Part shown: one piece after another, positions 32,681 to 44,559 of the stretch
How positions within the stretch are numbered: the stretch's first letter is position 1
Layout of the letters: every line of letters begins with the position of its first letter
NCBI GenBank assembly: GCA_023055355.1
Contig: JALJCS010000028.1
Coordinates: forward strand, 8,940,418 to 9,004,417
Direction: 5' to 3'
DNA length: 64,000 nucleotides
Source: Agelaius tricolor
Lineage: Eukaryota > Chordata > Aves > Passeriformes > Icteridae
The notes under the pieces: model-generated
Told to the model about the DNA's origin: nothing
Seen by the model: only the letters and a program-made list of their open reading frames with translations
Databases searched by the model: none
Made by a program: the position numbers and the translations under genes

Positions 32681-33205
32681 CTCGTGCACAGCTGGGGCGA
32701 AGGAGCCAAACAGGAGCCCGGGGATGGAAGCCAAGCCCAATTCCAGGCCGGGAGTCCCTCCCCAGCCGCTCCCCAGGGCCGTGGCCCCGCTCAGGGAGTC
32801 CGACAGAAGCCCTGGCAGAGCCCTCCAGGCGCTCCCGGCCTGCCCTGCCCTCCCTGGGGAGCATCCATATGGAATTCCCTGCTCCATGTGCTCTGCAGAT
32901 GGCTGCAGCACGTGCAGGGGGTGATCCCAAAGGCAGGGGACACAAGCGGAGAAACAAATGAATTGAATTAATGCCCGTGTTGAAAAGGCTTTAATCAGCC
33001 CTCCCTCTGCCAGGCTTTGATGCTTCCCTCAGCCTTTGGAGTTTTGAGGGATGGGGTTCGGGGTGTTCCAGGAAGGTTTTGTGGGATTGGAATTCCTGGC
33101 TCCTGCTGTGGGGGGAGTTGGGAAGAACGGAGAAACCCTGGAGTCTCCATCCCAGGACGCTGCGGCCCCTCAGGGCTCTGCAGGTGAGACAGGGAGTGGG
33201 AGGGA

Positions 33206-33522
33206 ATGCACAGGGACCAATGCAAGCCTGGTCCCTGCACACACATCCCAATGCACAGGGACCAATCCAGGCCTTGTCCCTGCACACACATCCCAATGCA
33301 CAGGGACCAATCCAGGCCTTGTCCCTGCACACACATCCCAATGCACAGGGACCAATCCAAGCCTTGTCCTTGCACACACATCCCAATGCACAGGGACCAA
33401 TCCAGGCCTTGTCCCTGCACACACATCCCAATGCACAGGGACCAATCCAAGCCTTGTCCTTGCACACACATCCCAATGCACAGGGACCAATCCAAGCCTG
33501 GTCCCTGCACACACATCCCAAA
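33206..33522. repeat. 45-bp minisatellite, 7 copies
   Basis: Exact 45-bp units with AATGCACAGGGACCAATCCA and CTTGTCCCTGCACACACATC. All six frames stay open because 45 is a multiple of three. Confidence 0.93.
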
Positions 33523-33734
33523 ACCCCTCCCTGGGAGCGCCATTCTCCCGCAGCTCCGGCAGCCTCGGGAATGCTCCCATTCCCTGGGGAGCCCCCTCAG
33601 GGGGGAGAATTCCCTAAAATCCATCCCAGCCTGCCTGGCACAGCTCCAGCCACTCCCTGGATCCCATCCCTGTCACAGAGAGCCGGGATCGGAGGGACAC
33701 AGCCGGAGCCAGGGGCAGCTCCAGCTCTGGGAAG

Positions 33735-34180
33735 GCTCCGGGGATCGGGAACAATCCCGCTTTTTATGGGAACACACGCCCACAGCTGGAGCCAGGGGCT
33801 GCTGCAGCTCCGGGAAAGCTCCCGGGATCGGGAACAATCCCGCTTTTTATGGGAACACACGGCTGACATCCGGGAGCCAGGGGCTGCTCCAGCTCCCGGG
33901 AACAATCCCGCTTTTTGTGGGAACACACGGCTGACATCTGGGGGAACAGGAAACGGGAAACCCCCTGGCAACGGCGTGTCCCCAGGACATGGGAATGGCA
34001 CGGGAATGCCGTTAGGAATGGCACTGGGAATACCACGGGAATGGCACTGGGAATGCCACCGGGAATGGCATAGGAATGCCATTGGGAATGGCACGGGGGT
34101 GCCACTGGGAATGCCATTGGGAATGCCACCGGGAATGGCATGGGAATGTCACCGGGAATGCCACCGGGAATGCCGCGGAG
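33735..34180. repeat. About 70-bp repeat (three copies) then GGGAATGCCACC repeat
   Basis: 33735-33940 repeats GGAACAATCCCGCTTTTTAT with GGGAACACACG and a GCAGCTCC block. 33990-34180 repeats GGGAATGGCACTGGGAATGC. Confidence 0.82.
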
Positions 34181-34257
34181 CTCGGGAATTCCAAGCCCAC
34201 GGGCCCGCTGGATGGGCCGGGCTCCGTGCGGAGGGTGGGGTCCCTCAGCGGGGAGGG

Positions 34258-34508
34258 GGCCGGGGGTCCCCGTTGGTGTCGCTGCCCGGTCCGTCCCCGT
34301 TGGTGTCGCCGCCCCGTCCGTCCCCGTTGGTGCCGCAGCCCCGGTGGTGTCGCAGCCCCGTCCGTCCCCGGTGGTGTCGCTGCCCCGTTGGTGTCGCTGC
34401 CCGGTCCGTCCCCGTTGGTGTCGCCGCCCCATCCGTCCCCGTTGGTGTCGCAGCCCCGTTGGTGTCGCAGCCCCGTTGGTGTCGCCGCCCCGTCCGTCCC
34501 CGCGGCTC
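34258..34508. repeat. CG-rich minisatellite of about 27 bp
   Basis: Units CCGTCCGTCCCCGTTGGTGT plus CGCCGCC or CGCAGCC, about nine copies, with many CpGs. Confidence 0.87.
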
Positions 34509-34654
34509 CCCCGGCCCGCTCGTGCCCTCTGCCGGTGCCTGCCCGGCGGAGCGGGGCTGGGTCCCCGTGGATCCGCGGCGGTGAAGGCCCCGCGGCAGCC
34601 TGGGAGAGCTCGGGAGGGCAGGGCTGGGCTGGGAGAGCGGAGTGACCGAGCCCT

Positions 34655-34740
34655 GGCACGGTTTGGACGGAAGGGACCTTCGGTGCCATCCCATGCCCTG
34701 GGCAGGGACCCCCAGCACCCCAGGGCGCCCCGAGCCCCGT
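34655..34740 (-). mobile_element. Short CR1-type 3' terminus, minus
   Basis: GGTTTGGACGGAAGGGACCT followed by CCATGCCCTGGGCAGGGACC is the reverse complement of the CR1 end. Confidence 0.55.
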
Positions 34741-35439
34741 CCTCGGACACTTCCAGGGATGCGACATTTCTGGGCACCCCCGTCCTTTGGGCACCCCCGT
34801 CCTGTGTCCCACCGCCCCCAGGGCAGGGTTTCCTTTCCCTGCTCTATCCTAACCCCAGTCCGTGACCCTGCTGCCATCATCCCATGGAGCCGGGGCAGGG
34901 ATCCCCCCTTTCTCAGCCCTCCTGCAGCTCCGGGCTGGGCACGGAGATGCCCACGCTGTGCCCAAATTTCCCTGCTCGCATCCCTGCCGTGTGCCACCGC
35001 TCCCAGGGCACGGTGCCAGCCCTGGTGTCCCCGTGCTGTCCCCACCCGCCGTCCTGGGCACCCTCCGCTGCTCCTCAGCTCCTTTCCCCCCGGTTCTGCT
35101 GCATTTTCCTGGAGCTGCAGCGCGGTTTCCATCCACGAGAGGCCACTTTCCCCTCGCGTTTGCTGCTGCGGCGCCAGGAAAGGCCGGCAAGAGGAACCTG
35201 GATGTTTCTCCCAGTTCGTGTGGATGCTTCTCCCACTTCGTGGCTTTTTGGGATTTCCTGCCCAGCTCCTTCCCAACTTTTCCTCACTTCTTCTTGCCAG
35301 GAAGAGAGGAATTGGTAAGAAACTTCTCTGGAGTTTTTCCTTGGGGTTGTATTTCCTTAAATAATTCCTTTGGCATTGCAGGGAGCCAGGGGGGAGCAGA
35401 GAAGCCTGGAGGTTTCCCACCTCTGGTGTCAGCAGATCC

Positions 35440-35690
35440 AGGAAAACCTCAGCTGGGAATTCCAGCATGGTTTGGGTTGGAAGGGACCTTCAATCCCATC
35501 CCATCCCATTCCAGCATCTCCTGCCATGGGAAAACCTCAGCTGGGAATTCCAGCATGGTTTGGGTTGGAAGGGACCTTCAATCCCATCCCATCCCAGCAT
35601 CTCCTGCCATGGGAAAACCTCAGCTGGGAACTCCAGGATGGTTTGGGCTGGAAGGGACCTTCAATCCCATCCCATTCCACCCCCCCTTGC
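35440..35690 (-). repeat. CR1 3' terminus tandemly triplicated (units about 82-87 bp)
   Basis: Each of three copies carries GGTTTGGGTTGGAAGGGACC (second G of GGTTGG is C in copy three) followed by TTCAATCCCATCCCA and CTGCCATGGGAAAACC. These are minus-oriented CR1 ends multiplied as a minisatellite. Units start near 35450, 35535 and 35617. Confidence 0.75.
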
Positions 35691-35981
35691 ACTCCACACT
35701 TCCAGAAGGCTCTGGGGGCAGTGTCCTGCAGGAGGAGCCTGCAGAGAGCTTGGAGCAGATCCCAGACCCGCTGTGACCCTGCCCAAGCTTTCCCATTCCA
35801 TCAATCCCACTGTGCCCTGCTGGAATGACCCCGGCAAGGAGGGCAGCGACCCCTCCAAGCGTGCCCAGGGGACAGGAGGGGACCAGAAATCACAGGGGGA
35901 AAACTTCAAAGGCTCAGGGGGCAGGAAATTCCCTCTGGGCAGGAGGGAGAACTTCCCTGGGCAGTGCCAGAGCCCAGGCGT

Positions 35982-36335
35982 GGGGATGCTCCAGAGGGGT
36001 GGGGATGCTCCAGAGGGGTGGGGATGTTCCAGAGGGATGGGGAATATTCCAGAGGGGCGGGGATGTTCCAGAGGGGTGGGGATGTTCCAGAGGGATGGGG
36101 AATATTCCAGAGGGGTGGGGATGCTCCAGAGGGGTGGGGATGCTCCAGAGGGGTGGGGATGCTCCAGAGGGGTGGGGAATATTCCAGAGGGGTGGGGAAT
36201 ATTCCAGAGGGGTGAGGAATATTCCAGAGGGGTGAGGAATATTCCAGAGGGGTGACAATGCTCCAGAGGGGTGATGATGCTCCAGAGGGATGGGGAATAT
36301 TCCAGAGGGGTGAGGAATATTCCAGAGCCAGCTGG
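35982..36335. repeat. 18-21 bp minisatellite, about 18 copies
   Basis: Units CCAGAGGGGTGGGGATGCTC and GGGGAATATTCCAGAGGGGT; the AATATT variants concentrate in the second half. Confidence 0.9.
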
Positions 36336-37069
36336 GCACCACCCTGTGCCCGGGGATGGCTCTGCTGAGGTGGGCCCTGGGCTCCCTCCCGGGGTTCTGT
36401 GGATCCTGTAGGGCAGCAGAGGGAGGCTGGGCTGGGCTCACCCTCCTGGCTCCTTTTCCTGTCCCCTCCCCGTGCCAGCACCTCCCTCGCTCATCCCAAA
36501 TGCCCAGATTCCCTCTGCACTGCGGGATCCATTGATTTTCCAGTCACTGGGAGCGACCCCCACTCTCGTCCTGGCTGTCCCCCCACTTTTGGAGGTTTAT
36601 GGGATTTCATTCTGCTCAGCCCTGCTGCTGCCAGGGGCTCCAGCCAGCCCTTCCATTAAATCTCCTGGCTCAGCCTGTGCTGATCTTTAATTGAACGTTC
36701 TCTGCCTCCTGCTCATCCAGCCTTGGGTGGCTTCCAGGGCTGCAGGGAAGGGAAAGGATGGAGGGGACCAGCCCTCAGCAGGGTGAGGAATCAGGTGGGA
36801 ACTCTTCCCTCTGCTGCTGCCTCTCCAGGGGGTGGATGGAGATGTTTTCTGCTGAAGGTGGCACAGGGAAATCCACTTTGATGGGATAAAAATGGATATC
36901 CTCCGGGCTGAAGGAGGGCAATGAAGGGGAAAGGCCTGAGGAAAACGGGACCGGGTGTCAGTTCCTGATGGCACTGGACAGGTTTCCCAAAAATGAGAGG
37001 AATGAAGGGGAAAGGCCTGAGGAAAACGGGACCAGGTGTTTCCCAAAAATGCTGTGGCTGCCCCTGGAT

Positions 37070-37185
37070 GTCCCCGGGGCAGACTGGAGCATCCTGGGAC
37101 AGCGGGAGGCGTCCCTGGAAGGCAGGGCTGGAATGGGACGATCCTGAAGGTCCTCCACGCCCCAGCCATTCCCTGATTCCATGAA
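37070..37185 (+). mobile_element. CR1-type 3' end fragment
   Basis: CATCCTGGGACAGCGGGAGG, CGTCCCTGGAAGGCAGGG and GATCCTGAAGGTCC then CCATTCCCTGATTCC follow the CR1 3' end order. Confidence 0.55.
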
Positions 37186-37934
37186 AACAAGGGAGGGGGT
37201 TTCACCTGCAGAGAGCTTTGCCCGCCCTGGGCTGGGGCCTCTTGCCCTGGCCCCTCTGGCAGGTCAGGCTTGATCCCCTCTGATCCCAAATCCAGGCCCA
37301 GCGCTGGGATTGGGCCCATCCTGAAGCATCTCCTGGGCCCTGGCAGAGCTCTGGGAGAAGGGGAAGGGGCAGAGACGCTGCTCCCACGCCCCTGCCCAGC
37401 TCCTGCTCTGGGCTGGGGGCCTGCACCGCCCAAACTGGGACAAAACCAGTACAGGAAGGATGAGCCCAGCTTTAAAGTGGTTTTTCACTGGGGTGGAGCA
37501 GGGTATCAGAGGAGGTGAGGGTTCCAGCACCAGCCAGCCTGGTTTGGCCGCATTTGCTATAAAAAGCAGAAATTTAATGAATATTTGTGCCCTGCCAGCC
37601 TTTCCCAGGCCGAGCACCCTCGCAGGAGCCGCCTGCCCCTTCCATGGAGATTCCTGGGGCACTCCTGGTTTCCAGCAGGATTTGATTGACTCAGTTTTGA
37701 GGCCAGGAGAGAGAGGGAGCTGCTTGCAGCAAATCCTGCCTGACTGGACCGGGAGCAAGCCCTGGGCAAGGCTCTGGTCCCAGGCTGGGCTTTGATTTGA
37801 GCTCAGCCTGGGCAGATTTCCTTCCCTTCCATCAAAGCCTCTGGATTCAAACTTCTGCCTTTTCCATTTCGGAATATTCTCCTGAGGGGGGTGGGATCCG
37901 ACAGCTCTGCAGGACAGGATCCCATCCCTGACCC

Positions 37935-37985
37935 CAGACCGGTTTGGGCTGGAAGGGGCTTTGAAGTTCACCCCATTCCCACGCA
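37935..37985 (-). mobile_element. CR1 terminus remnant, minus
   Basis: GGTTTGGGCTGGAAGGGGCT with TTGAAGTTCACCCC is a remnant of an antisense CR1 end. Confidence 0.45.
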
Positions 37986-39014
37986 GCTCCCCCTGGCAGC
38001 CCTGGCACGGGGGGGGCAGCCCTGGCCATGCCCTGGCAGCCCTGGCACGGGGGGCTCTGGGCTGCAGGAGCCGATTGCAGCTCGGCTCCCACCCCAAGCA
38101 ATGCTCCGGGCTGGTTTTCCCCCATGCAGGGCCGGAAGGGCTGTAGGTGAGGGTGGAGGAGGTTTCCTGGATCAGCTGTGGCTGCCCCATGCCTGGCAGT
38201 GTCCAGGGCACGGCCAGCGCTGCCCCAGCCCCGCGGGGTCCCCGGTGCCGCAGTCGCTGCCCGGGCAGGGGACACGGGCGGGGCTGCGGCTGCTCCGCTG
38301 CCAGCCCGGGCTCTCCAGCCGGGATTATGTGTCTGGACAAGCCCTCGGCAGCTGCTTTCCAGCTCTTGCCGAACAAAGAGCACTTTCATGGCTCCGGGAA
38401 AGGAGCAGAGCGGGGTTTGTGGCCGAGCCAAGAGCTGAGGGGCTCAGGAGCCCTCTGGAGGGGGGCGTGGGCACTCAGGGGGGCACACACGGGGCTCTGT
38501 GCCCCTGGCACTGCCCTCCCCGCCTGCCCCAAGCATCCCCAAGCTTTCCTGGGCACTGCACCAGCCCCGCTCGTGCTGCTAAAGCCCAGCCCAGCCAGCC
38601 TGGGCCTGGGAAATTCGGGTTTTCCTGGTGGGCTCAGCTCTTCCCCCTCTCCCCCCTGCTCGTCCCCCTTTTCCCGGCTGGAACACCGCGGGGAGCTGGT
38701 CGGGAGTGCCTGAGTCAGAGCAGCCCTAATGGATGAGGCTGCAGCTCCTGGAGAGCACTTTGGATAATTGCAAGGCTGCGCCAGGATGCGCTGCCCTGGC
38801 AGCTCCTGAGCAGCTGACACAGGCTCTGGAGCCTCCCTGGCTCCTCTCCCGCTGCCTGCAGCAAACTCGGCGGCCTTGGGGGGACCGGGCAGCCTCGCCA
38901 GGTGCTTTCAGCTTAGCTGAGGGCTCAGGGCAGCTCTGGGTGCTGGCAGAGCTGAGGGAGCTTCCCTTGGCTTCCCTTTCTCTTCCACAGCCCAGCAAAG
39001 GAGTTTTGGAGGGG

Positions 39015-39090
39015 GAAGGATCAGGGAATCGTGGAATGGGTTGGGTTGGAAGGGCCCCTTAGAGCTCAGCCAGCCCCACGTCCCTGCTCT
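39015..39090 (-). mobile_element. CR1 terminus remnant, minus
   Basis: GGAATCGTGGAATGGGTTGG, then GTTGGAAGGGCCCCTTAGAG and CCAGCCCC is a reverse-complement CR1 terminus. Confidence 0.6.
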
Positions 39091-39224
39091 GAGATTTTCC
39101 CTGGATTTTTCCCTTCCTCTCTTGCCACTTTTTGTCAGGGTTCTAAAATTTGGATTCAGCACTTTGCAGGGGATCCAAGAGGCAGATCCAGGGAAAGGAG
39201 CAGGCTGCTCTCCATCCCTCCATG

Positions 39225-39445
39225 GATCCTTCCACCCATCCATCCATCCATGGATTCCTCCATCCATCCATGGATTCCTCCATCCATCTGTGGATCCATC
39301 CATGGACCCATTCCTCCCTCCATCCCTCTATGGATCCATCCATCCATTCATCCATGGATCCATCTTTCCATGGATCCATCCATCCATCCATGCATCTCCC
39401 ATCTATCCATGGATCCCTCCTTCCCTCCCTCCTTCCCTCCCTCCA
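39225..39445. repeat. CATCCATC-type repeat
   Basis: TCCATCCATGGATCC units and derivatives, then CCTTCCCTCC. Confidence 0.88.
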
Positions 39446-40634
39446 TGCTCCTCATCCTCCATCTGGCAATTCCTTGGCTCTCTCTGAGGCTGTTCCATCT
39501 TTTCCCCCCAAACCCCGCTCGCTCCCAGGCCCAGCAGGTGCAGAGCACCCTCAGCTCCCCTTTTCCTGCTCCCCCTCTCCCTGCAGGGCCTGAGCTGAGC
39601 CAGGACTGAGGCAGGGAATGATTCCCGGGGGTTGTTGGTGTTTCAGCCTCTCTGGGACAGCATCCCCGGCGTTATCCCCGTTTCAAACCAGGGAAAAGCA
39701 GGAGGAGAGCGCTCAGTGGCACAGGCAGGGCAGGACCCCGGGAGGAGCGGGCAGGAAGAGGTTAAACCCCTCTGCCCGCTCCGCGTGTGTGCTCGGAATG
39801 ACGAATGCGGAGCCGAGCTCGGGGCAGGTTCAGATCCCGGCGCTGCCTCCTCTCAGCGTGGCCCCGGCAGGATGAAGGATGAAATATTCCCTGGTCATCC
39901 CCTCTGTGTGACTCACAAACTGATCCCAGAGAGGAGAAATCTTTTCAAACCTCGCACTTTCAATGTCTTTTTTATTCTTCCCCCAACCCCCCCTTCTCTC
40001 TCTCTTTCTCTTTTTTTTTTTTTTTTTATTTTTCTTTTGCCCACGCAGCAGCTGCAGGAAGGGTTTGGGACAAAATTCCACACAAAAGCCTTCATCTCCT
40101 GGAGAGCCTGGGCCAATAAATCCTGCTTGGAGGATGAAATGGGGTCGGGGGAGTGTGAAACCACGATTTGGGAGGGCTGGGTCCCTCTGTGCCCAGCCCT
40201 GGGCATTCCAGCCCTGCTGGGAGAGGCTCCAGCAGCTTCCCAAGGGTTGCCAAGGGCCCTCGGAGGGACGGGGAAAACCTTGGCTCCTTCAATCCTCCAA
40301 AAAAAAAAAAAGAGGGAGAAAGGGAAAAGCTGGATCCCTGCATGCTCTGAATCTCAATCTTTCCTCTTTCAGGTCCTTCTGCTCCCCAGCACAATCTGTG
40401 TTTTCCATCGGGGAAAGCCCTGGGAGCTTTGGGAGCCTCTGTGGGATGGGGCAGTGCCAGCCCTGGGCAGCCAGGGGCCCCCTGGGATCCCCCAGAGCAC
40501 GGGGAATGTCACTGGAGGGAGCTGGGACTGCCCTGCCTGTGGGATTCCCCAGATTCCTGTGGGTTAACATTCGTGGCAGAAGGAAATAAGTGGGATTTGC
40601 CAGGAGGAGCTGTGGATTCGCCCCCAGAATTGTC

Positions 40635-40735
40635 CAAGGAGCAACCTGGGATGGTGGAAGGTGTCCCTGGAATGCAGGGGGAGGGATGGGATCAACTCTG
40701 AGGTCCCTTCCCACCCAAACCATCCCAGGATTCCC
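40635..40735 (+). mobile_element. CR1-type 3' end fragment
   Basis: GGTGGAAGGTGTCCCTGGAA, GAGGGATGGGATCAACTCTG and AGGTCCCTTCCCACCCAAAC mark a plus-strand CR1 3' end. Confidence 0.65.
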
Positions 40736-40884
40736 CATTTCCCTCGGACAGGGCCGGGGTCTCAGCTCCTTGTGATAAATTTGAGCCGAATTTGATGTTC
40801 CAGAGATGGTGACATCCCCCAAATGTCCTTGGCATGGCGTGGCCAGCTGGGAAATCCAAACCCAAACAGCTGGGAACACACTGG

Positions 40885-41245
40885 GACAAGGCAGGGGATC
40901 CTGGAATTTAAAGCAGGAAAGGTTTTTGGTGTTTGACTCCAAATATTTTCCATCTCTGCATCCTGGGAATTCTGGGGTGGGATGGCAGGAGAGACTGGGG
41001 ATGTCCAGTTCCAGCTGCACAAAATTCCCAATGCCCCTTCCACAGAAAATGGACTCAGAAATTCTCTGGAATTTAAAGCAGGAAAGGTTTTTGGTGTTTG
41101 ATTCCAAATATTCTTCATCTCTGTGTCCACAGCTCCCACACTGAATCCAGTGGGTGGGATAGGAGGAGTGATGTCCAAATTCCTGGACAAAATTCCCGTA
41201 CACTGAATGCAGGAATCCCTCTGGAATTCAAACCAGGAAAGGATT
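40885..41245. repeat. About 160-170 bp repeat, array A
   Basis: GGAATTTAAAGCAGGAAAGG, TTTTTGGTGTTTGACTCCAA and CATCTCTGCATCC recur from 40900 and 41070, with a third partial copy at 41224. Each unit also has ACAAAATTCCC and an AGAATTC/AGGAATCC end. The family is not recognised. Confidence 0.72.
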
Positions 41246-42399
41246 TGTTGTGATCCATTCCAACATTCCTCAGCCCCACCGATGCATCCACCCCAAATCC
41301 TGCTCCCCACCCCGAGGCTCTCCCCCATCCCCTGGACCTGCCAGAGCTGAATTTCCCCTCGCTGGCAGTGCAGAAATGCTGTGGCTGCACTTTCCCTGCC
41401 CAGCTAATCCCATTTGTCTCCTGGCTGCTCCCAAAACGCCTTTTAAGGATTCCCAGCAATGCAGCAGAGAAATCCATTTGCAGGCACGAGGCAGCCAGGA
41501 GGGGAATTTTGATTTCCCACTTATGAGAGGATGACAAGGTGAGGGAAGCGGGGGAAGATGGATGGCCCAGAGAAGCATTTTCACTCTCCCCAATTAATCC
41601 TGGGTGGCTGTAATCAATCAGGGGAGGGAGGATCAGGTGGGAACGCTTCCCTCTGCTGCTGCCTGGCCTGGGGGATGGATGGAGACGTTTTCTCCTGGAT
41701 GCAGCGCAGGGAACCCACTCAGGCTGGGATTGCTGGGAGGGGAAAAATGGATACCAGGGGCCAGGGCTCTCTTTTCCCTGCAGGGAGAGCAGATTGAGGC
41801 CATCAATCCACATTAGGGAGGCTCCGTGGCCGCACAGAATTCCAGCAGGAGGAATTCCAGCAGCCCCCAGGCGTTTTTGAGGATGGGATTTGATCCTGGG
41901 GCATCATTTGCCCTCAGGCTCGCGCTGGGTTTTCCTTCTGCTCCTCTCCCTTTTTCCCTTTTGAATTTGGTTCCTTGTGGTTCACCGGGTGCTTTGGCCC
42001 CTGAGCTGGGGTTAAGTTAAACCCTGCTGGAGGCTCAGGGCTGCTAAACCCAGCCCTAAAACACCTGGTAGGGGTGTGGGGGGCTCTGATCCCAAGGATT
42101 TGGGGCTGAAAATCCCAGAAATCCCGGCCCTTGATCCCATTCCAGGCTGAATTCCTGCCACCCTGTCATTAGAGCTCAGAACCCGCCCTGGTTTGGGGTT
42201 TTCCCCCGGAGTCCAGGGAATTTGGGCACATTCAGCACAATTCCCTGCTTTTCCTGCCTGGGGACAAAGCCTGGATCCCAGTGGCTCCAGGAGATCAGCT
42301 GGGAATTTTTAACCCTGTTTTCACCCAGTTTTTAACCCAATTCAAGGCCGCCAATTTGGGGAGGAAAGCACTGAATTCTCTTTTTATTTTTTTCTCCAG
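41246..42399. other. Intergenic, no gene seen
   Basis: Unique sequence between two arrays of the same 165-bp repeat. CTCTGCTGCTGCC and GGATGGAGA blocks at 41650-41690 resemble 36810-36845, suggesting an old dispersed repeat. No gene. Confidence 0.45.
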
Positions 42400-42605
42400 G
42401 ATGTGAATTTAAACCAGAAAAGGTTTTTGGTGTTCCACTCCAGATATTCTTCATCTCTGCATCCATCCCACATCCAATCCTGGGACAACCCAGAGAACTC
42501 TGGGATGAGAGCAGTGACTGGGGATGCCCAATTCCATCTGGACAAAACTCCCAGTGCCCTTTACACTGAACGCAGGAGTTCCTCTGGAATTTGGTGAGGA
42601 AAAAG
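42400..42605. repeat. About 170-bp repeat, array B (same family as 40885-41245)
   Basis: AATTTAAACCAGAAAAGGTT, TTGGTGTTCCACTCCAGATA and TTCTTCATCTCTGCATCC match array A 1.3 kb upstream. The unit closes with CTCTGGAATTTGG, the start of the next. Confidence 0.72.
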
Positions 42606-42655
42606 CCAAATTCTCCTTTTTTTTTTTTTTTTTCCCTCCAGGATGTGACAGCTCC

Positions 42656-42830
42656 CTGTGAGTTCCTTGATTTTTTGGGGGAAAAGCCCAAATTTTCCTG
42701 TGAGTTCCTTGATTTTTTTGGGGGAAAAGCCCAAATTTTCCTGCGAGTTCCTTGATTTTTTTGGGGGGAAAAGCCCAAATTTTCCTGTGAGTTCCTTGAT
42801 TTTTTTGGGGAAAGGCCCAAGTTTTCCTGT
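42656..42830. repeat. 42-bp minisatellite, 4 copies
   Basis: Units TGTGAGTTCCTTGATTTTTT then GGGGGAAAAGCCCAAATTTT. Confidence 0.88.
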
Positions 42831-42899
42831 CCCCCAGCAGAGCAGAGGGACAGAGGGACCCCCTTGGGGACGAAGCTGCTGTGGGGTGAAACCCCCGAG

Positions 42900-43230
42900 C
42901 GTGGGGCTGCTCCCAGCCCTCAGCCCCGCTCTAATTAACAGATTTACTAATTTGGGACTCATTATCCCGGAGCATCCCAGGGGCTGCTTGTTCCAGCTGC
43001 TCCTGAGTGACATCCAGAGGGTTTCTAACAGCACACAAAAGGAATTTGACAGCGGCAGGAAAGCACCGGGAGGGATTAAACTTGAAAGAGAAATAAGGGG
43101 AAAAATCACATTAAATCATTTTAGAGCTTACAGCAGTGGGAGCAGGGATGGAAGCAAGGATGGGGACGCTGGAAATCAGGGATGGGGACGCTGCTGTCAC
43201 CTCTGGGGCTGGGTTTTCCTCACCAGGGCC
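42900..43230. other. Unique segment, candidate conserved regulatory DNA
   Basis: CTCTAATTAACAGATTTACT, AATTTGGGACTCATTATCCC and CACATTAAATCATTTTAGAG in non-repetitive sequence. Function is inferred only. Confidence 0.4.
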
Positions 43231-44239
43231 TTTATTTGCTTTGCAGGCAAATATTTGGCCCCGAACCCTGAGGGGTTCCTGCCCTGACATGTGGGCAGTG
43301 CCAGGCCCTCCCTTCCCTTCTTTTCCCTCCTCCCTTTAGCCCCCACTCCCTCCAAAAAAAAAACCTTGGAATTCCCACCCAAAATCACGCAGCGGTGTGA
43401 GGAAGCAAACCCTGCCCCATTCCTCGCAGTTTTTCCGAGATATTTTGATTTTCCGGGGCCGACTGAGCCACCTCCAAAGGCATTTCCAGAAGTTTTCCCG
43501 AGCCCCAGGTTCACAAGGAAGAGCTGGGACAAACCCCGGTGTTTTGAGTGCTTTTGGGAGCTGCTGTTTATTTGTTTTGGGCGCTGATTTGCCGAGGAAT
43601 TCGCCTCGGTTTTCCCACAGAAACATCCCAGGTTTTTTTCTCCTGTTTCTCCTTTTATCAGCTTGAGGCTCAGCAATTCCCAGCGGGATCGTGCTGCTCC
43701 CTGCACACTGGCCCTAAAAAAGGTGATTTGATTCTTTTCCTGCCTTTGGGGAAATCCTTGTCCTTCTGAATCCCACGAAACCCCCACAAGCAGCTCGAGC
43801 TCCTCACACCTCACCTCCACCAAAAAACCCCTCAAGGCCAACTAATTCCATTCAAACCACACCAGATTGGGGCAAAAAACATCAAAAAAAAAACCTGTGA
43901 AATCCATTTTTCTCCTCACATCCCAGCTCTGGAAGCAGATGGAGGGGTGGGGCTAAAAGGAGACATCTCAAACCCAGAAAATTGTCAAAATTCAGCAGAA
44001 ATAATTCCTCCCCTCTCCTCCCCTGCCAGGCTCTGGAGCAGGGAGTCCCAGCTGGTTCCTTCCACCTCGAGCTGAGCTTCTTTCTGGGATTTCCACTCCA
44101 GCAGTGCTCGAGGAATACAATAAAAATTAATTATTAAAACAGCAGGATAAAAAAAAAAAATATCGGCTGCCAGGGCACTGAAATATTTTTAGCTGATTGC
44201 TGGAGTTTAGAACAACCACAGAAGTGGAGCAATGGAGCT

Positions 44240-44545
44240 CCTCTGTCAGGAGCTGTGGGGCCTGGCCTCGGCCTTGAGGGATGGGGGTTTCCCAGTGCCC
44301 CTCAGCCAAAAAACATCCAGGGTTTTAGGGGAAGTTTTGGGGTGAGAAAATTGAGTTATGAGGATTTTCTTCAGGTCACTTCGTCCTGGAACTTTCTGGG
44401 GGAAGTTTTGAGTGGAAAGAGCTCTGGGATGCGAAGTCTGTGGGGCCTGGCCTTGGCCTTGAGGGACAGAGGTCTCCCCGTACCCCTCAGCCAAAATCCA
44501 GGAGTTTTGGGGAAGTTTTTGGTGAGAAAATAAGAATTTTCTTCA
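44240..44545. repeat. 185-bp tandem duplication
   Basis: GTGGGGCCTGGCCTCGGCCT at 44255 and a near-identical copy at 44440, each followed by CCCCTCAGCCAAAA and TTTTCTTCAGGT. A GAAGTTTTGAGTGGAAAGAG piece recurs near 44788. Confidence 0.78.
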
Positions 44546-44559
44546 GGTTACTTCATCCT

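Larger units (their letters stand above)
36336..39224. other. Intergenic, no gene seen
   Basis: Mostly unique, with CR1 remnants and short tandem copies near 37985-38055. A GGAATGAAGGGGAAAGGCCT block is present at 36918 and again at 36999. No coding domain. Confidence 0.5.

Noticed and set aside
33206..33522. CRISPR-like regular repeats
   Set aside because: Units are contiguous with no spacers, and the genome is vertebrate.
33051..34584. Long plus-strand frames over the 45-bp and neighbouring arrays
   Set aside because: The openness comes from repeat units whose length is a multiple of three. No domain, no splice context, and all frames are equally open.
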